Assembly (NCBI GenBank): GCA_023395465.1
Contig: JAEWZE010000048.1
Location: 120,488 to 184,487 of the forward strand
Direction of reading: 5' to 3'
Length of the DNA stretch: 64,000 bases
Origin: Pseudomonadota bacterium
Lineage (GTDB): Bacteria; Pseudomonadota; Gammaproteobacteria; Xanthomonadales; Xanthomonadaceae
Every line of letters begins with the position of its first letter. Position 1 is the first letter of the stretch. Made by a program: the position numbers and the translations under genes. Below are positions 9,269-16,218 of the stretch, piece by piece. The notes under the pieces are model-generated. The model had not been told where the DNA came from and did no database searches. It saw only the letters and a program-made list of their open reading frames with translations.

Positions 9269-9753
9269 CGCCTCATCCTGGTGCTACGGCACTGATCGAC
9301 GTGAGCGTTCTCACGCATACCCGCGCCCTCTGGCGCTACGTAATACCCCCTTCACGGGGATGTCCTGCCGGCGCATGCGCCGCACCGGTTCGCTACTGCG
9401 ACCGACCAACCGCTCACTGAGCGGATCTGCCGCCCTGCGGCGACCGACAGCACCCGAAGCACTGGGTGAGTCGCGTCATGGAACGATCTGAGCGATGGAA
9501 GCACGCCTACGCGGAATGCGTACGGTGTCCAGTGGAGACGACACAGCCCACTGGCCTCGCTGCCAAACAGATCGACCTCACCAGAACCAATGCCCTCCGG
9601 GCTTTCAGCGTGCCGGAGACGGGCACCTTCTGGTCGAACACTTATCCCTGCGGGATCTGCCCGCAAGGGAGATCTCTATGGGATGCAACACACGCATCCC
9701 GGACGCCACCGGCATGCGTGACCTCACCCGTTGGCGCCCAAGGAGATAGCAAC
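9269..9753 (+). promoter_or_regulatory. ~480-nt structured leader before the 9754 gene
   Basis: A chain of stem-loops with no convincing gene. Examples: CCGCTCA/TGAGCGG near 9410-9423, CGCC/GGCG near 9430-9443, CACCC/GGGTG near 9450-9468 and TGCCC-TCCGG/CCGGA-GGGCA (9590-9625). It ends in a pseudoknot-type hairpin: arms CCCTGCGGG (9646-9654) and CCCGCAAGGG (9660-9669), with the loop bases GATCT complementary to AGATC at 9670-9674. A short frame at 9679-9749 (23 codons) starts 7 nt after GGGAG and could be a leader peptide. The SD AGGAGA lies at 9741. Confidence 0.5.
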
Positions 9754-10011
9754 ATGAGCAAGAGCAAGAGCAAGCAGCAGTGGAACTCGGCAAAGCCGCG
9801 CTTCTTCGAGAACGCGTTCTTCGTTGTTGCGACTGCCGCAATCGGTGCGCTGGCCCTGGCCGGGATCATTACTGCCACTTCGTCTTCGGACGCCGTGGCC
9901 AGTGAATCAATCCCGATGTCCGCGCCCGCCGCCGACAGCTGCGACGGTCTGACGATCATCGCCAAGCGTCACTGCACCATCCACGCACAGATCGAGGCAG
10001 CCACGCGCTGA
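9754..10011 (+). CDS. Small single-span membrane or secreted protein
   Basis: 85 residues. A basic head (MSKSKSKQQWNSAKPR) precedes one hydrophobic helix at about 20-42 (FFVVATAAIGALALAGIITA). A Ser-rich stretch and a C-terminal part with two cysteines (C63, C74) complete it. The SD AGGAGA lies at good distance. No family recognised. It is the first gene behind the operator promoter at 9207 and the long leader. Confidence 0.65.
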   Translation: MSKSKSKQQWNSAKPRFFENAFFVVATAAIGALALAGIITATSSSDAVASESIPMSAPAADSCDGLTIIAKRHCTIHAQIEAATR

Positions 10012-10023
10012 CCGACGACGGCG

Positions 10024-10101
10024 CCACCCCTTCTCCGGGGTGGCCCCACTCAAGCCTGTTCCGACGAGCCGGCTTGAGGGGGCCACCCCATTCAAAGGAG
10101 A
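10024..10101 (+). promoter_or_regulatory. Leader with two competing GC hairpins
   Basis: CCACCCC (10024-10030) pairs with GGGGTGG (10037-10043). The same GGGGTGG together with CCCC (10037-10047) can instead pair with GGGGCCACCCC (10079-10089), enclosing a second stem CAAGCC/GGCTTG (10051-10056/10071-10076). The two folds are mutually exclusive, and the 3' arm ends 6 nt before the SD (AAAGGAG, 10095-10101) of the 10107 gene. This geometry resembles attenuation or SD-access control. Confidence 0.5.
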
Positions 10102-10106
10102 AGACC

Positions 10107-10322
10107 ATGCTGGCGCTGTTCAAGAAAAACGAGACCTTCGACGAACTCTATCTCCCATCTGGCGACACGGTGCCGCTTCCGTGCTTCGAGGTCGCCAACG
10201 ATGGCAAGTTCTCCAACGAGTTGGACGCAGCGGTGAGGTATGCGTTCAAGTCGGGGCTCATCTCCCACAGCGACTTTCTCGCTGCGCGGGACGCGCTGAT
10301 GGATGACCTGGAGATGGCGTGA
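10107..10322 (+). CDS. Small acidic protein of unknown function
   Basis: 71 residues, acidic, without membrane segment. Sequence starts MLALFKKNETFDELY and ends in an acidic helix (DALMDDLEMA). ATG at 10107 follows AAAGGAG. No family recognised. Placed between the two short membrane-protein genes of the same block and preceded by the competing-hairpin leader. Confidence 0.6.
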   Translation: MLALFKKNETFDELYLPSGDTVPLPCFEVANDGKFSNELDAAVRYAFKSGLISHSDFLAARDALMDDLEMA

Positions 10323-10464
10323 GTCAAGGGGATTCGTGTCGACAGACACCGGCCTCGGCCGCCGCCAGTGATGGCGGGCTTCCCAAGCCTCTTCCTCGAG
10401 GGAGCTTGGCAAGCGTTTTACGCACGCATGTGCGAACTGCCGGGAGTTTCCCGGAACAACCAGA

Positions 10465-10498
10465 CCCTGCGGGACTGAACCTCCCGCCAGGGAAGTTC
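10465..10498 (+). promoter_or_regulatory. Pseudoknot-type leader element before 10536
   Basis: Arms CCCTGCGGG (10465-10473) and CCCGCCAGGG (10483-10492), nearly the same as the element at 9646. Loop GAAC (10477-10480) is complementary to GTTC (10495-10498) right after the stem. Downstream TCCGT (10496-10500) can also pair with ACGGA (10523-10527) next to the start, covering the SD. The two pairings overlap by three bases. Confidence 0.5.
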
Positions 10499-10535
10499 CG
10501 TCTCGAAGGGCTACCCATCGAAACGGAGCATCATC

Positions 10536-10733
10536 ATGTTGAAGAAGTCGAGCAAGGCAATGGCAGTGCCCAAGCAGGACATTGCTGCGTGCCAGGCGCG
10601 TCGCTACAAGCCTAATCCGTGGTTCGTAGTCCTGCAGTACGGTCTTGGTATTGCACTGATCCTGTTGTTCCTGGCCGCCTTCATTGTGCTGCCCGAGCTG
10701 ATCTATCAGTTCTTCAAGGGAGCAATCAGGTGA
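10536..10733 (+). CDS. Small membrane protein upstream of ssb
   Basis: 65 residues: a basic head of about 28 residues, then a single hydrophobic span (VVLQYGLGIALILLFLAAF, about 31-55) and a short tail. ATG at 10536 with SD CGGAG eight bases upstream. Its stop overlaps the GTG start of ssb, so the two are translationally coupled. Function unknown. Confidence 0.65.
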   Translation: MLKKSSKAMAVPKQDIAACQARRYKPNPWFVVLQYGLGIALILLFLAAFIVLPELIYQFFKGAIR

Positions 10734-11305
10734 AGGACATCAATCAGGCGAACCTCAGCGGCAGGCTTGGTCAGGACGCAGAGCCGAAGGTGTATCAGGA
10801 GCAGAACGGCGGGGAGACCACGGTGTTCACGTTCAGCATTGCCAGCAGCATCGGCAGGCAGGGCGACAAGCCGCTGTGGACACGTGTGAGTTATCGCTCG
10901 CACAGCCCCAACCAGACGGAGTTCCTGCGGCGCCAGTTGGTGAAGGGAAACGAGGTGTATGTCTCCGGGTCGCTCCGGTCGTTCGACCGGGCGCTTCCAG
11001 GCGGTCAGCGCGCCTCCTCCCTGTACGTGCAGGCGGATCTGTTGAAGGTCCTCACTCTCGTGCCGGACGGCGGGTCGCAACAGCGCCCACCGATCGACAT
11101 GGAGGGGCTGTCACCCGAAGAACAGGCTATGGCCGAGTCGTTTGACGCCTTGGGCGATCCAGAGCCGCCTGCTGCGCCTCCGCCGGCCCCAATGCCGGCA
11201 GCACGACAGGCAACCGCAGTCGCACCACGGCACCGCACGCCGCCAGCAGCACGCCCGGCAATGGGCCCGCTGAGGCCGGCTACCGGCTCAGAAGTCAGTT
11301 TCTAA
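10730..11305 (+). CDS. ssb: Single-stranded DNA-binding protein
   Basis: 191 residues. The first ~110 form an OB-fold with the SSB pattern NLSGRLGQDAEPKVY, FTFSIASS and KGNEVYVSGSLRSF. The remainder is an acidic then Pro/Ala-rich linker. The usual acidic tip DDDIPF is missing; the protein ends GSEVSF. It therefore differs from chromosomal SSB in partner docking. GTG start at 10730 overlaps the stop of the preceding gene. Expected to coat single-stranded DNA during conjugative transfer and recombination; it opens the annealing/nuclease block, as in SXT. Confidence 0.88.
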   Translation: MKDINQANLSGRLGQDAEPKVYQEQNGGETTVFTFSIASSIGRQGDKPLWTRVSYRSHSPNQTEFLRRQLVKGNEVYVSGSLRSFDRALPGGQRASSLYVQADLLKVLTLVPDGGSQQRPPIDMEGLSPEEQAMAESFDALGDPEPPAAPPPAPMPAARQATAVAPRHRTPPAARPAMGPLRPATGSEVSF

Positions 11306-11321
11306 GCAACACCAACCTCGT

Positions 11322-11355
11322 CCCCGGCGGGCACTTTCCCGCATGGGGAGAGTGC
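11322..11355 (+). promoter_or_regulatory. Pseudoknot-type leader element before 11394
   Basis: Stem CCCC-GG-CGGG (11322-11331) with CCCG-CAT-GGGG (11338-11348). The loop side GCACT (11331-11335) is complementary to AGTGC (11351-11355), three bases after the stem. A second possible pairing GGATC/GATCC (11372-/11387-) reaches the SD GGAG before ATG 11394. Confidence 0.55.
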
Positions 11356-11393
11356 GTGCCTGGGATCCAACCATTCGATACGTGGAGATCCAA

Positions 11394-12338
11394 ATGAACG
11401 CACTCACCATCAACAATGGCCCCTTCAAGGGCGAAACCTTCGACGCTTCGGAGGGCTACCAGAGCGTCTCCGACGACGGGCAGGTCAGGATCAACATCGC
11501 GATGGCGCGGTTGACCCAGCGGTTCCTCGAGCGGTTCCCGCCGGTGGACGGCTGGAGCGTGACCATCAACGGCGAGTTCCTGCCGATGGACATGGTCCCG
11601 CTTCCGCGCGAAGGCCAGGTCGGGGCGATGCAGCACGTGCCCTCGGCAAAGTTCATCGCAACCCTGCTCAACGCCCAGGACCGGATTGTCGGTCAGGCGT
11701 CGACGCTCTGGACCATCCAGGGCCCGACCGACTGGGAGAGAGGAGAGACGAACGCGCGCCAGCGCCTGTACGAGGCCATGGGCCTGCAGTCCAGGTTCGG
11801 CGAGCAGCAGTCCGAGGCCGTCGCGCGCCCGCGTGGAAGTTCGCTGGCCACGGTCAGCACCATCCACGCAGCACCGACCAAGCCGGTCACGGTTTCCCCG
11901 GTCATCGAGGAACCCGTCTCCCGCCCGGCAGAGGAGCAGCCCCAGCCCGCAGCCGAATCCGTCACGGATCCGGTTACCGGGCCGGCAGCAACCGAGCCGA
12001 GCACCACCGAGCCCGCAGCCAGCAAGCCGCGGGGCAGGGGGAAGGCAAAGCAGGAGGCAGCGGCTGCCCCGGCAGCAAGCGTGGACCAGGCATCTGCCGA
12101 GCCCGCGCCTGCAACGGAGTCAGCAGGCAACACCGCGACGCAGGCCGAGTCCACGACGGACGAGGCGCCCACGCAGGGCGGCATGGACCTGGGTGAGTCC
12201 GATCCGCAGCAGCAGCCGCCGCCGGCGGCCATGCTGACGCAGATCAACCGCCTGGCCCAGCTGCTGCAGAAGGAAGTGCCTGAGTTGGCCACCCGTGCAG
12301 ATGCGACGGCGTTCCTCGCGTCGCTGCAGGGGCGTTGA
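11394..12338 (+). CDS. Unknown protein in the annealase position between ssb and nuclease
   Basis: 314 residues. A globular N-terminal domain (about 1-130, with WSVTINGEFLPMDMVPLP) is followed by a 120-residue low-complexity linker rich in Pro, Ala, Glu, Thr and Gln. A short helical tail ends the protein (LTQINRLAQLLQKEVPEL). I recognise no Bet/RecT or Erf motif. In SXT the gene order ssb-bet-exo suggests that a protein here could be an ssDNA-annealing partner, but this is inference from place only. ATG at 11394 with SD GGAG; its stop is 1 bp before the nuclease start. Confidence 0.7.
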   Translation: MNALTINNGPFKGETFDASEGYQSVSDDGQVRINIAMARLTQRFLERFPPVDGWSVTINGEFLPMDMVPLPREGQVGAMQHVPSAKFIATLLNAQDRIVGQASTLWTIQGPTDWERGETNARQRLYEAMGLQSRFGEQQSEAVARPRGSSLATVSTIHAAPTKPVTVSPVIEEPVSRPAEEQPQPAAESVTDPVTGPAATEPSTTEPAASKPRGRGKAKQEAAAAPAASVDQASAEPAPATESAGNTATQAESTTDEAPTQGGMDLGESDPQQQPPPAAMLTQINRLAQLLQKEVPELATRADATAFLASLQGR

Positions 12339-12339
12339 G

Positions 12340-13233
12340 ATGGAGACGATCTATCTGTCCCCATCGGGCATCGCGACGTACGAGAACTGCCCCAGGGCCT
12401 ACTTCCTGGATCGAGTCCTGAAGGTGCGCACGGCGGTCACGTCGTGCGCGTTGGGGTTCGGTGGTTCACTGGCTTCCGCCATGGAAGCCTTCGTGGCCGG
12501 CACTGTCACCGGAACCTTCGTGGATCCGGTGCCCGTGTTCCAGAGCGGTTGGGCGACTTTCTGCAGGGAGAACGCGGTCAAGTACGGCCGCTACGACTCG
12601 CAGGAGGGGCTGACTGCCACCGGCACTGTGCTGATGGAGATGTTTCCGCAGGCATGGGAAAGGGAGGGGCTCACCGTGGCGCTCGATGTCACGGGAAAGC
12701 CCATGATGGAGCGCAAGCTCACGGTGGACCTGGGAGCGGGCACGCGCCTGGTGACCAAGCTGGACTTGATGGCCTTCACTCGCGATTGGCAGCTACTGCT
12801 GATCGACCAGAAGACCACCAAGACGCCGACCGACATTCGGTTCGCCCTCCTGGGCGAGCAGTTGACGGCGTACCAGGCGGCAGTCACCGCGCACGCGCCA
12901 ACACTGGGCCTGCCGCAGATCGATGGGCTCGCCTACTGGGAGCTGATCAAGCGGACGATCCCCAAGAAGCCGGGTGCAGGCCAAGGCCCGACCATCGAGG
13001 CGATCGGAGCTGTGAAACCGCGCTCCAACGCGGACGTGCAGACCTTCGTGAGCAAGGCGCAGAACATCGCGCAACGCGTGCGGGATCGGGATTTCCCGAA
13101 AACGCCGCGCATGGCGTGGAACTCACCATGCCTCCAGTGCGATTTTCTGGATCTGTGTGCTCAGAAAAAAACGGATGGACTCACGTTCCGTTCCGAGGAA
13201 ACAAAAGAGGCCGTGCTGAAACTGGCGGCTTGA
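12340..13233 (+). CDS. Cas4/AddB-type PD-(D/E)XK nuclease with iron-sulphur cysteines
   Basis: 297 residues. N-terminal LSPSGIATYENCPRAYF carries the first cluster cysteine. The nuclease core shows TKLDLMAF then LLLIDQKTT, the D-(x)n-D-x-K motif, and a downstream QLTAYQ (QxxxY) motif. The C-terminus has C-x2-C-x5-C (CLQCDFLDLC). This is the RecB-nuclease family of Cas4 and AddB, expected to resect or nick DNA ends. No cas genes or CRISPR array lie nearby, so a recombination exonuclease paired with the preceding gene is more likely. Start ATG follows the upstream TGA by one base. Confidence 0.85.
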   Translation: METIYLSPSGIATYENCPRAYFLDRVLKVRTAVTSCALGFGGSLASAMEAFVAGTVTGTFVDPVPVFQSGWATFCRENAVKYGRYDSQEGLTATGTVLMEMFPQAWEREGLTVALDVTGKPMMERKLTVDLGAGTRLVTKLDLMAFTRDWQLLLIDQKTTKTPTDIRFALLGEQLTAYQAAVTAHAPTLGLPQIDGLAYWELIKRTIPKKPGAGQGPTIEAIGAVKPRSNADVQTFVSKAQNIAQRVRDRDFPKTPRMAWNSPCLQCDFLDLCAQKKTDGLTFRSEETKEAVLKLAA

Positions 13234-13271
13234 GCAATGGCACCTGTCCCCCCGCAAGGGGGGATGGGCCG

Positions 13272-13332
13272 CCAACCCTCGAATAGGCAGGTCCGGTTGC
13301 CGTGAGGCGTGCGGCGAATTTGCGCCTAACAT
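13272..13332 (+). promoter_or_regulatory. Shared-operator promoter, copy 2 (before 13356)
   Basis: CCAACCCTCGA-N7-GGTCCGGTTGC at 13272-13300. The -10 TAACAT is at 13327-13332, exactly 27 nt after the end of the repeat. The inner halves of the repeat are less symmetric than in the other copies, while the outer CCAACC / GGTTGC is kept. A start near 13339 would leave a leader of only ~17 nt before ATG 13356. Confidence 0.6.
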
Positions 13333-13355
13333 GGCCCGACGTCAATGGAACCCCA

Positions 13356-13730
13356 ATGAAGCTGTCGATCGTCAACGGTGTCTGGAACCTGCAATCGCTG
13401 GACGGCGCTGTGCGCCTGTCCGTGCTGCCTCGTCGTTCCTCCGAGGCTGCAGCCACCCAGGTCACGCTGATTGCCGAGCCTATGCCTGCACTTCGCATCT
13501 ACCCCGAGGAACACCTCGCGGAAATGTCGGTGCAGGCATGGGTTTGGGATGGATCGCCCGAGGCGGCCCATCGCATCGCTCCACACGTCATGGCCGCTGT
13601 GCGCGCAAGATTGGCGCCGGCTGCCGCTACCGAGCGCGCCCAGGCGTGGCGCCAGAACGTCCTTCGCAGCCTGTTCCCTTCTGCCGTCGGGGAGGCCGGG
13701 TTCTCCAAGCCGATGCAGGCGAGGTTATAA
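13356..13730 (+). CDS. Unknown soluble protein
   Basis: 124 residues, beta-rich in the first half (IVNGVWNLQSLDGAVRLSV) with an Ala/Arg-rich helical second half (AAVRARLAPAAATERAQ). No family recognised and no signal peptide. ATG at 13356 was chosen because it follows the operator promoter and starts the compact domain; the SD is poor. Monocistronic: the next gene has its own leader element. Confidence 0.55.
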   Translation: MKLSIVNGVWNLQSLDGAVRLSVLPRRSSEAAATQVTLIAEPMPALRIYPEEHLAEMSVQAWVWDGSPEAAHRIAPHVMAAVRARLAPAAATERAQAWRQNVLRSLFPSAVGEAGFSKPMQARL

Positions 13731-13769
13731 GCAGCTCTAGCTGCTGACCGACCGGCCGGATGCCGGATA

Positions 13770-13825
13770 CCCCAAGGGGCCACGTCCCCTATGGGGAGAC
13801 GTGCGCCTCGAGCAAAGCGAGGACA
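13770..13825 (+). promoter_or_regulatory. Pseudoknot-type leader plus SD hairpin before 13831
   Basis: Stem CCCC-AA-GGGG (13770-13779) with CCCC-TAT-GGGG (13786-13796). Loop ACGTC (13782-13786) is complementary to GACGT (13798-13802) one base after the stem. A second hairpin CCTCG/CGAGG (13806-13810/13818-13822) then holds the SD of the gene at 13831. Confidence 0.6.
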
Positions 13826-13830
13826 CGAAG

Positions 13831-14058
13831 ATGGCGATAGAGCAACAGGCCGACATGTTCGGCGGTGGCAAGGAAATGCGCCTGCGCATGTTCCACCTGC
13901 GGGTGGAGTGCGCCAGGGCGTACTGCCTCGACCGGCGTGACGAACCCGGACCCACGGCCGACGAGCTGCGGAAGGGTCTTCCCGCGCACGCGGAAAACTG
14001 GCTCGATGAGATCGAAGCACTGGAAATCCGTGCCGCCGCCAATGGGGGTGCGCTGTGA
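13831..14058 (+). CDS. Small unknown protein, first of a coupled pair
   Basis: 75 residues from ATG 13831 (SD CGAGGA upstream). A GTG at 13801 in the same frame, inside the leader element, would add ten residues. Rich in charged helices: MRLRMFHLRVECARAYCLDRR and ADELRKGLPAHAENWLDEIE. No family recognised. Its stop overlaps the GTG of the next gene, so both are probably made together. Confidence 0.6.
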   Translation: MAIEQQADMFGGGKEMRLRMFHLRVECARAYCLDRRDEPGPTADELRKGLPAHAENWLDEIEALEIRAAANGGAL

Positions 14059-14330
14059 CCAACGCCCCGACTGAGATGGACGAGGCCACCTGGGCCGAGC
14101 GGTTTCAACCGCTAGACGAGCAGGTCGACCTGGCTACTGCAAGAACGCACGACCCGCACCGCGTGTGGACCGTGCTGGACTGTGACGGCAGCCTGTACGC
14201 GGCCGCTGGCGAGCACTACGTCAACCGCACGGGCGAGTACATCATCACCCAGCAGCCTTGGGTGACCGGTGACGAAGTAGTCGTGCTGTTCTGCGACTGC
14301 GAGGAGCCGGACTGCCCGCACTGCGACTGA
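14055..14330 (+). CDS. Small protein with Cys-rich C-terminus
   Basis: 91 residues; GTG start in a GTGA overlap. N-terminal half is acidic, the middle is beta-like (VWTVLDCDGSLYAAAGEHYV), and the end CDCEEPDCPHCD has five cysteines and a histidine in 12 residues, a likely metal site. No family recognised. Confidence 0.6.
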   Translation: MTNAPTEMDEATWAERFQPLDEQVDLATARTHDPHRVWTVLDCDGSLYAAAGEHYVNRTGEYIITQQPWVTGDEVVVLFCDCEEPDCPHCD

Positions 14331-14340
14331 CCGGAAGCCA

Positions 14341-14401
14341 GCAACTGCGCCCCATAAAGGCGCGGTTGCCGGCACTTCCGTCGGGTCATAACTGCTAGAT
14401 T
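14341..14401 (+). promoter_or_regulatory. Shared-operator promoter, copy 3 (before 14519)
   Basis: GCAACTGCGCC-N7-GGCGCGGTTGC at 14341-14369. An extended -10 (TGC-TAGATT, 14396-14401) begins 27 nt after the repeat. No -35 consensus. It starts 10 bp after the previous stop and probably drives 14519 and the genes behind it, up to the CobS-CobT group. Confidence 0.65.
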
Positions 14402-14451
14402 CAAGTTTCATTCGCCACAGGCGAAACCGACGAAGCCGGCTGCTTCACACA

Positions 14452-14514
14452 CCCCTCGGGGACGTTCCTGTCCCCCTACAAGGGGATCGGTGCGTCTCCT
14501 CTTTCCTGGAGAAC
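14452..14514 (+). promoter_or_regulatory. Pseudoknot-type leader plus SD hairpin before 14519
   Basis: CCCC-TC-GGGG (14452-14461) pairs with CCCC and GGGG (14472-14475, 14482-14485). Loop GACGT (14461-14465) can pair with GCGTC (14492-14496, one G-U). The adjoining TCTCC (14495-14499) pairs with GGAGA (14508-14512), which is the SD. The two downstream pairings share bases TC, so they compete. Confidence 0.55.
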
Positions 14515-14518
14515 CACC

Positions 14519-14656
14519 ATGTTCCTCTTGTTCACCCACTGGCTTGTCAGCCAGATACTCAACCTGCCGCGTTCGCCGCAGGCCCTCGCAATGAGTCCGC
14601 ATCCGATCTCTGCCCGTAACCAGGCACGGATCGCGCGGAAGAAGCGCACCCACTAA
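14519..14656 (+). CDS. 45-residue small protein
   Basis: Starts ATG 14519 six bases after TGGAGA and ends TAA at 14656. Composition: hydrophobic head MFLLFTHWLVSQILNL, then a basic tail with ARIARKKRTH. One amphipathic or membrane-seeking helix is likely. No family recognised. Preceded by its own promoter and a structured leader, which supports that it is real. Confidence 0.5.
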   Translation: MFLLFTHWLVSQILNLPRSPQALAMSPHPISARNQARIARKKRTH

Positions 14657-14672
14657 GCAACACGACAACTTA

Positions 14673-14727
14673 CCCTCGCGGGGACATTCCCCGCATGGGG
14701 CGTCTCCGCGCTTTGTCTATGGAGACG
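14673..14727 (+). promoter_or_regulatory. Leader hairpins before 14733
   Basis: First hairpin CCC-TC-GCGGGG (14673-14683) with CCCCGC-AT-GGG (14689-14699), loop ACATT. Directly after it CGTCTCC (14701-14707) pairs perfectly with GGAGACG (14721-14727), which includes the SD of the next gene. Loop GACA (14683-14686) is complementary to TGTC (14714-14717) in the second loop, a possible kissing contact. Confidence 0.5.
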
Positions 14728-14732
14728 CAACC

Positions 14733-15176
14733 ATGCAGATAGCGCTGTTTGATCTGCCGCCCATGCCCGAAAGGGAGGTGACAGTCGCGCGGACCAGGGG
14801 TAGTTCTGATGCTCATCAGACGCAGGAGCGAAAGCTCCCGGCGCAGATCGAGCTGAAGCTGAAGTGGGCGCGGAAGATCGCCTTCAAGCGACGCTTCCAT
14901 GAAGCACCTGGCGCAACGAATGACCTCCACTGGTCGCTCGAAGCAATCCACCGGCTCCACGTGGAGCTGTTCAACGATTGGGAAAACCGGTTCCCGGCAG
15001 TCAACGTCCGAAAGGACGTGCTCGACTACTGGGCCTGGATGCTCGCCGACTCGGCCGCACCGTTCGCCTTCCGCGACGTGCTGATCGTGGCCGGCTACCG
15101 CAACCCCGATGCGTTCATCGACGCCCTTCCTTCGATTGCCCCTGACTGGGTCCTCGAGGCGCTTGGGCACAAGTGA
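14733..15176 (+). CDS. Unknown protein upstream of the CobS-like ATPase
   Basis: 147 residues, soluble, Trp-rich in the middle (DLHWSLEAIHRLHVELFNDWENRFP) and helical toward the end. No family recognised. ATG 14733 follows GGAGACG. It lies 61 bp before the ATPase gene and is likely part of the same transcription unit. Confidence 0.6.
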   Translation: MQIALFDLPPMPEREVTVARTRGSSDAHQTQERKLPAQIELKLKWARKIAFKRRFHEAPGATNDLHWSLEAIHRLHVELFNDWENRFPAVNVRKDVLDYWAWMLADSAAPFAFRDVLIVAGYRNPDAFIDALPSIAPDWVLEALGHK

Positions 15177-15202
15177 CCCGCCACTACGCGGAAACATCAA
15201 CA

Positions 15203-15228
15203 GGGGGCTTCGACCCCCTTTCATCGAG
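15203..15228 (+). promoter_or_regulatory. Short hairpin-pseudoknot leader before the CobS-like gene
   Basis: GGGGG (15203-15207) pairs with CCCCC (15214-15218) around loop CTTCGA; downstream TCGAG (15224-15228) can pair with the loop bases TTCGA (one G-U). The SD-like GAGAGAAA overlaps the 3' strand. It is a reduced version of the other leader elements. Confidence 0.4.
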
Positions 15229-15237
15229 AGAAACACC

Positions 15238-16218
15238 ATGAACGAGCAACATCAAAGCGCGATCGCCATCAACAAGGCCTTCGCCAACGTAGTTCCTGAC
15301 ATCGCGAACGCACCGGATTCAATGGTGCTGGTGACCTACACCGGGTTCGATGCCCACGCCTTCATGCCTCACCGGATGGAAGACGAGGACTTCGTGTTCG
15401 AGAAGGAAGCCTTCCAGATCATGTCCTATGCCTGGAATCGCGAGTGGGGCCGGAAAGACTACGAGCCGCGTCGCGGCGTGTGGTGGGGTGGCCCGAAGGG
15501 TGCTGGCAAGACGACACTGACCGAGCAGTTCTTCGCCCGGCTTGGTGTTCCGGTGATCCCGCTGACCTGCAACCGCCGCATCCCGCTCTCGGATCTCATC
15601 GACAAGATGGTCCCCGATGGCGCCGGCGGTTGGCTCCAGGTTCCGGGTCCGCTGAAGATGGCCATGATGATGGGTTTCCCGGTGGTGCTCAACGAGCCCT
15701 CCCGCATGGAACCCGCTGACCTGGTCGCCATGCACGACATCATCGACCGTGGACTGTATGTCGCGGACGATGGTGAGGTGATCCGGGCCAAGCGAGGCTT
15801 CATCGTGTTCGCAACTGACAACACGATGGGCTTCGGCGACGAGACCGGAAGCTACCCCGACGCCAATCTGCTTGACCAGGCGACGCTTTCGCGCTTCATC
15901 AAGGCCGAGGTCGACTATCTCCCGATGGAGATGGAGGTCAAGGTCCTGAAGTCGAAGGCAGGCCAGGACGAGGCAACGGCGCGGCTCTTCGTGAGCTTCG
16001 CCAATGCGGTCCGGTCGGCCTACAAGAGCGGCAAGTCGTCGGTGACGATGGGAACGCGAGAGGTAATCGAGTGGGCGCAGGCTGCAACGTACTTCAGCGG
16101 CCTGAAGTCTGAACCGCCGGCGCTGTTCGCGCTCAAGCGGGTCATGGGTGGGTGCCCGGCTGCCGACATGGAAGCCATGCGCTCCATCTACCAGTCCCAC
16201 TTCGGGGGTGCCGGATGA
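15238..16218 (+). CDS. CobS-like MoxR-family AAA+ ATPase
   Basis: 326 residues. Walker A GGPKGAGKTT near residues 84-93 is followed by PVIPLTCNRRIPLSDLIDKM, a MoxR/CobS-type region. A Walker B-like VVLNEPSRMEPADL and sensor-1 region IVFATDNTMG follow. Such ATPases work with a VWA-domain partner as chaperone-like remodelling machines. The partner (18110) and a DUF3150 protein lie downstream, a trio known from phages and SXT-type elements. The CobS name reflects ancestry; there is no cobalamin pathway here. ATG 15238 begins the conserved part. Confidence 0.85.
   Translation: MNEQHQSAIAINKAFANVVPDIANAPDSMVLVTYTGFDAHAFMPHRMEDEDFVFEKEAFQIMSYAWNREWGRKDYEPRRGVWWGGPKGAGKTTLTEQFFARLGVPVIPLTCNRRIPLSDLIDKMVPDGAGGWLQVPGPLKMAMMMGFPVVLNEPSRMEPADLVAMHDIIDRGLYVADDGEVIRAKRGFIVFATDNTMGFGDETGSYPDANLLDQATLSRFIKAEVDYLPMEMEVKVLKSKAGQDEATARLFVSFANAVRSAYKSGKSSVTMGTREVIEWAQAATYFSGLKSEPPALFALKRVMGGCPAADMEAMRSIYQSHFGGAG

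Noticed and set aside
9495..9749. 84-codon frame in the long leader as a gene
   Set aside because: Composition is Arg/Pro-rich, it runs through several hairpins and lacks an SD at its start; only its last 23 codons have a plausible SD.
12340..13233. Cas4 as part of a CRISPR-Cas system
   Set aside because: No cas1/cas2 or repeat-spacer array in the window; context is recombination (ssb and partner).
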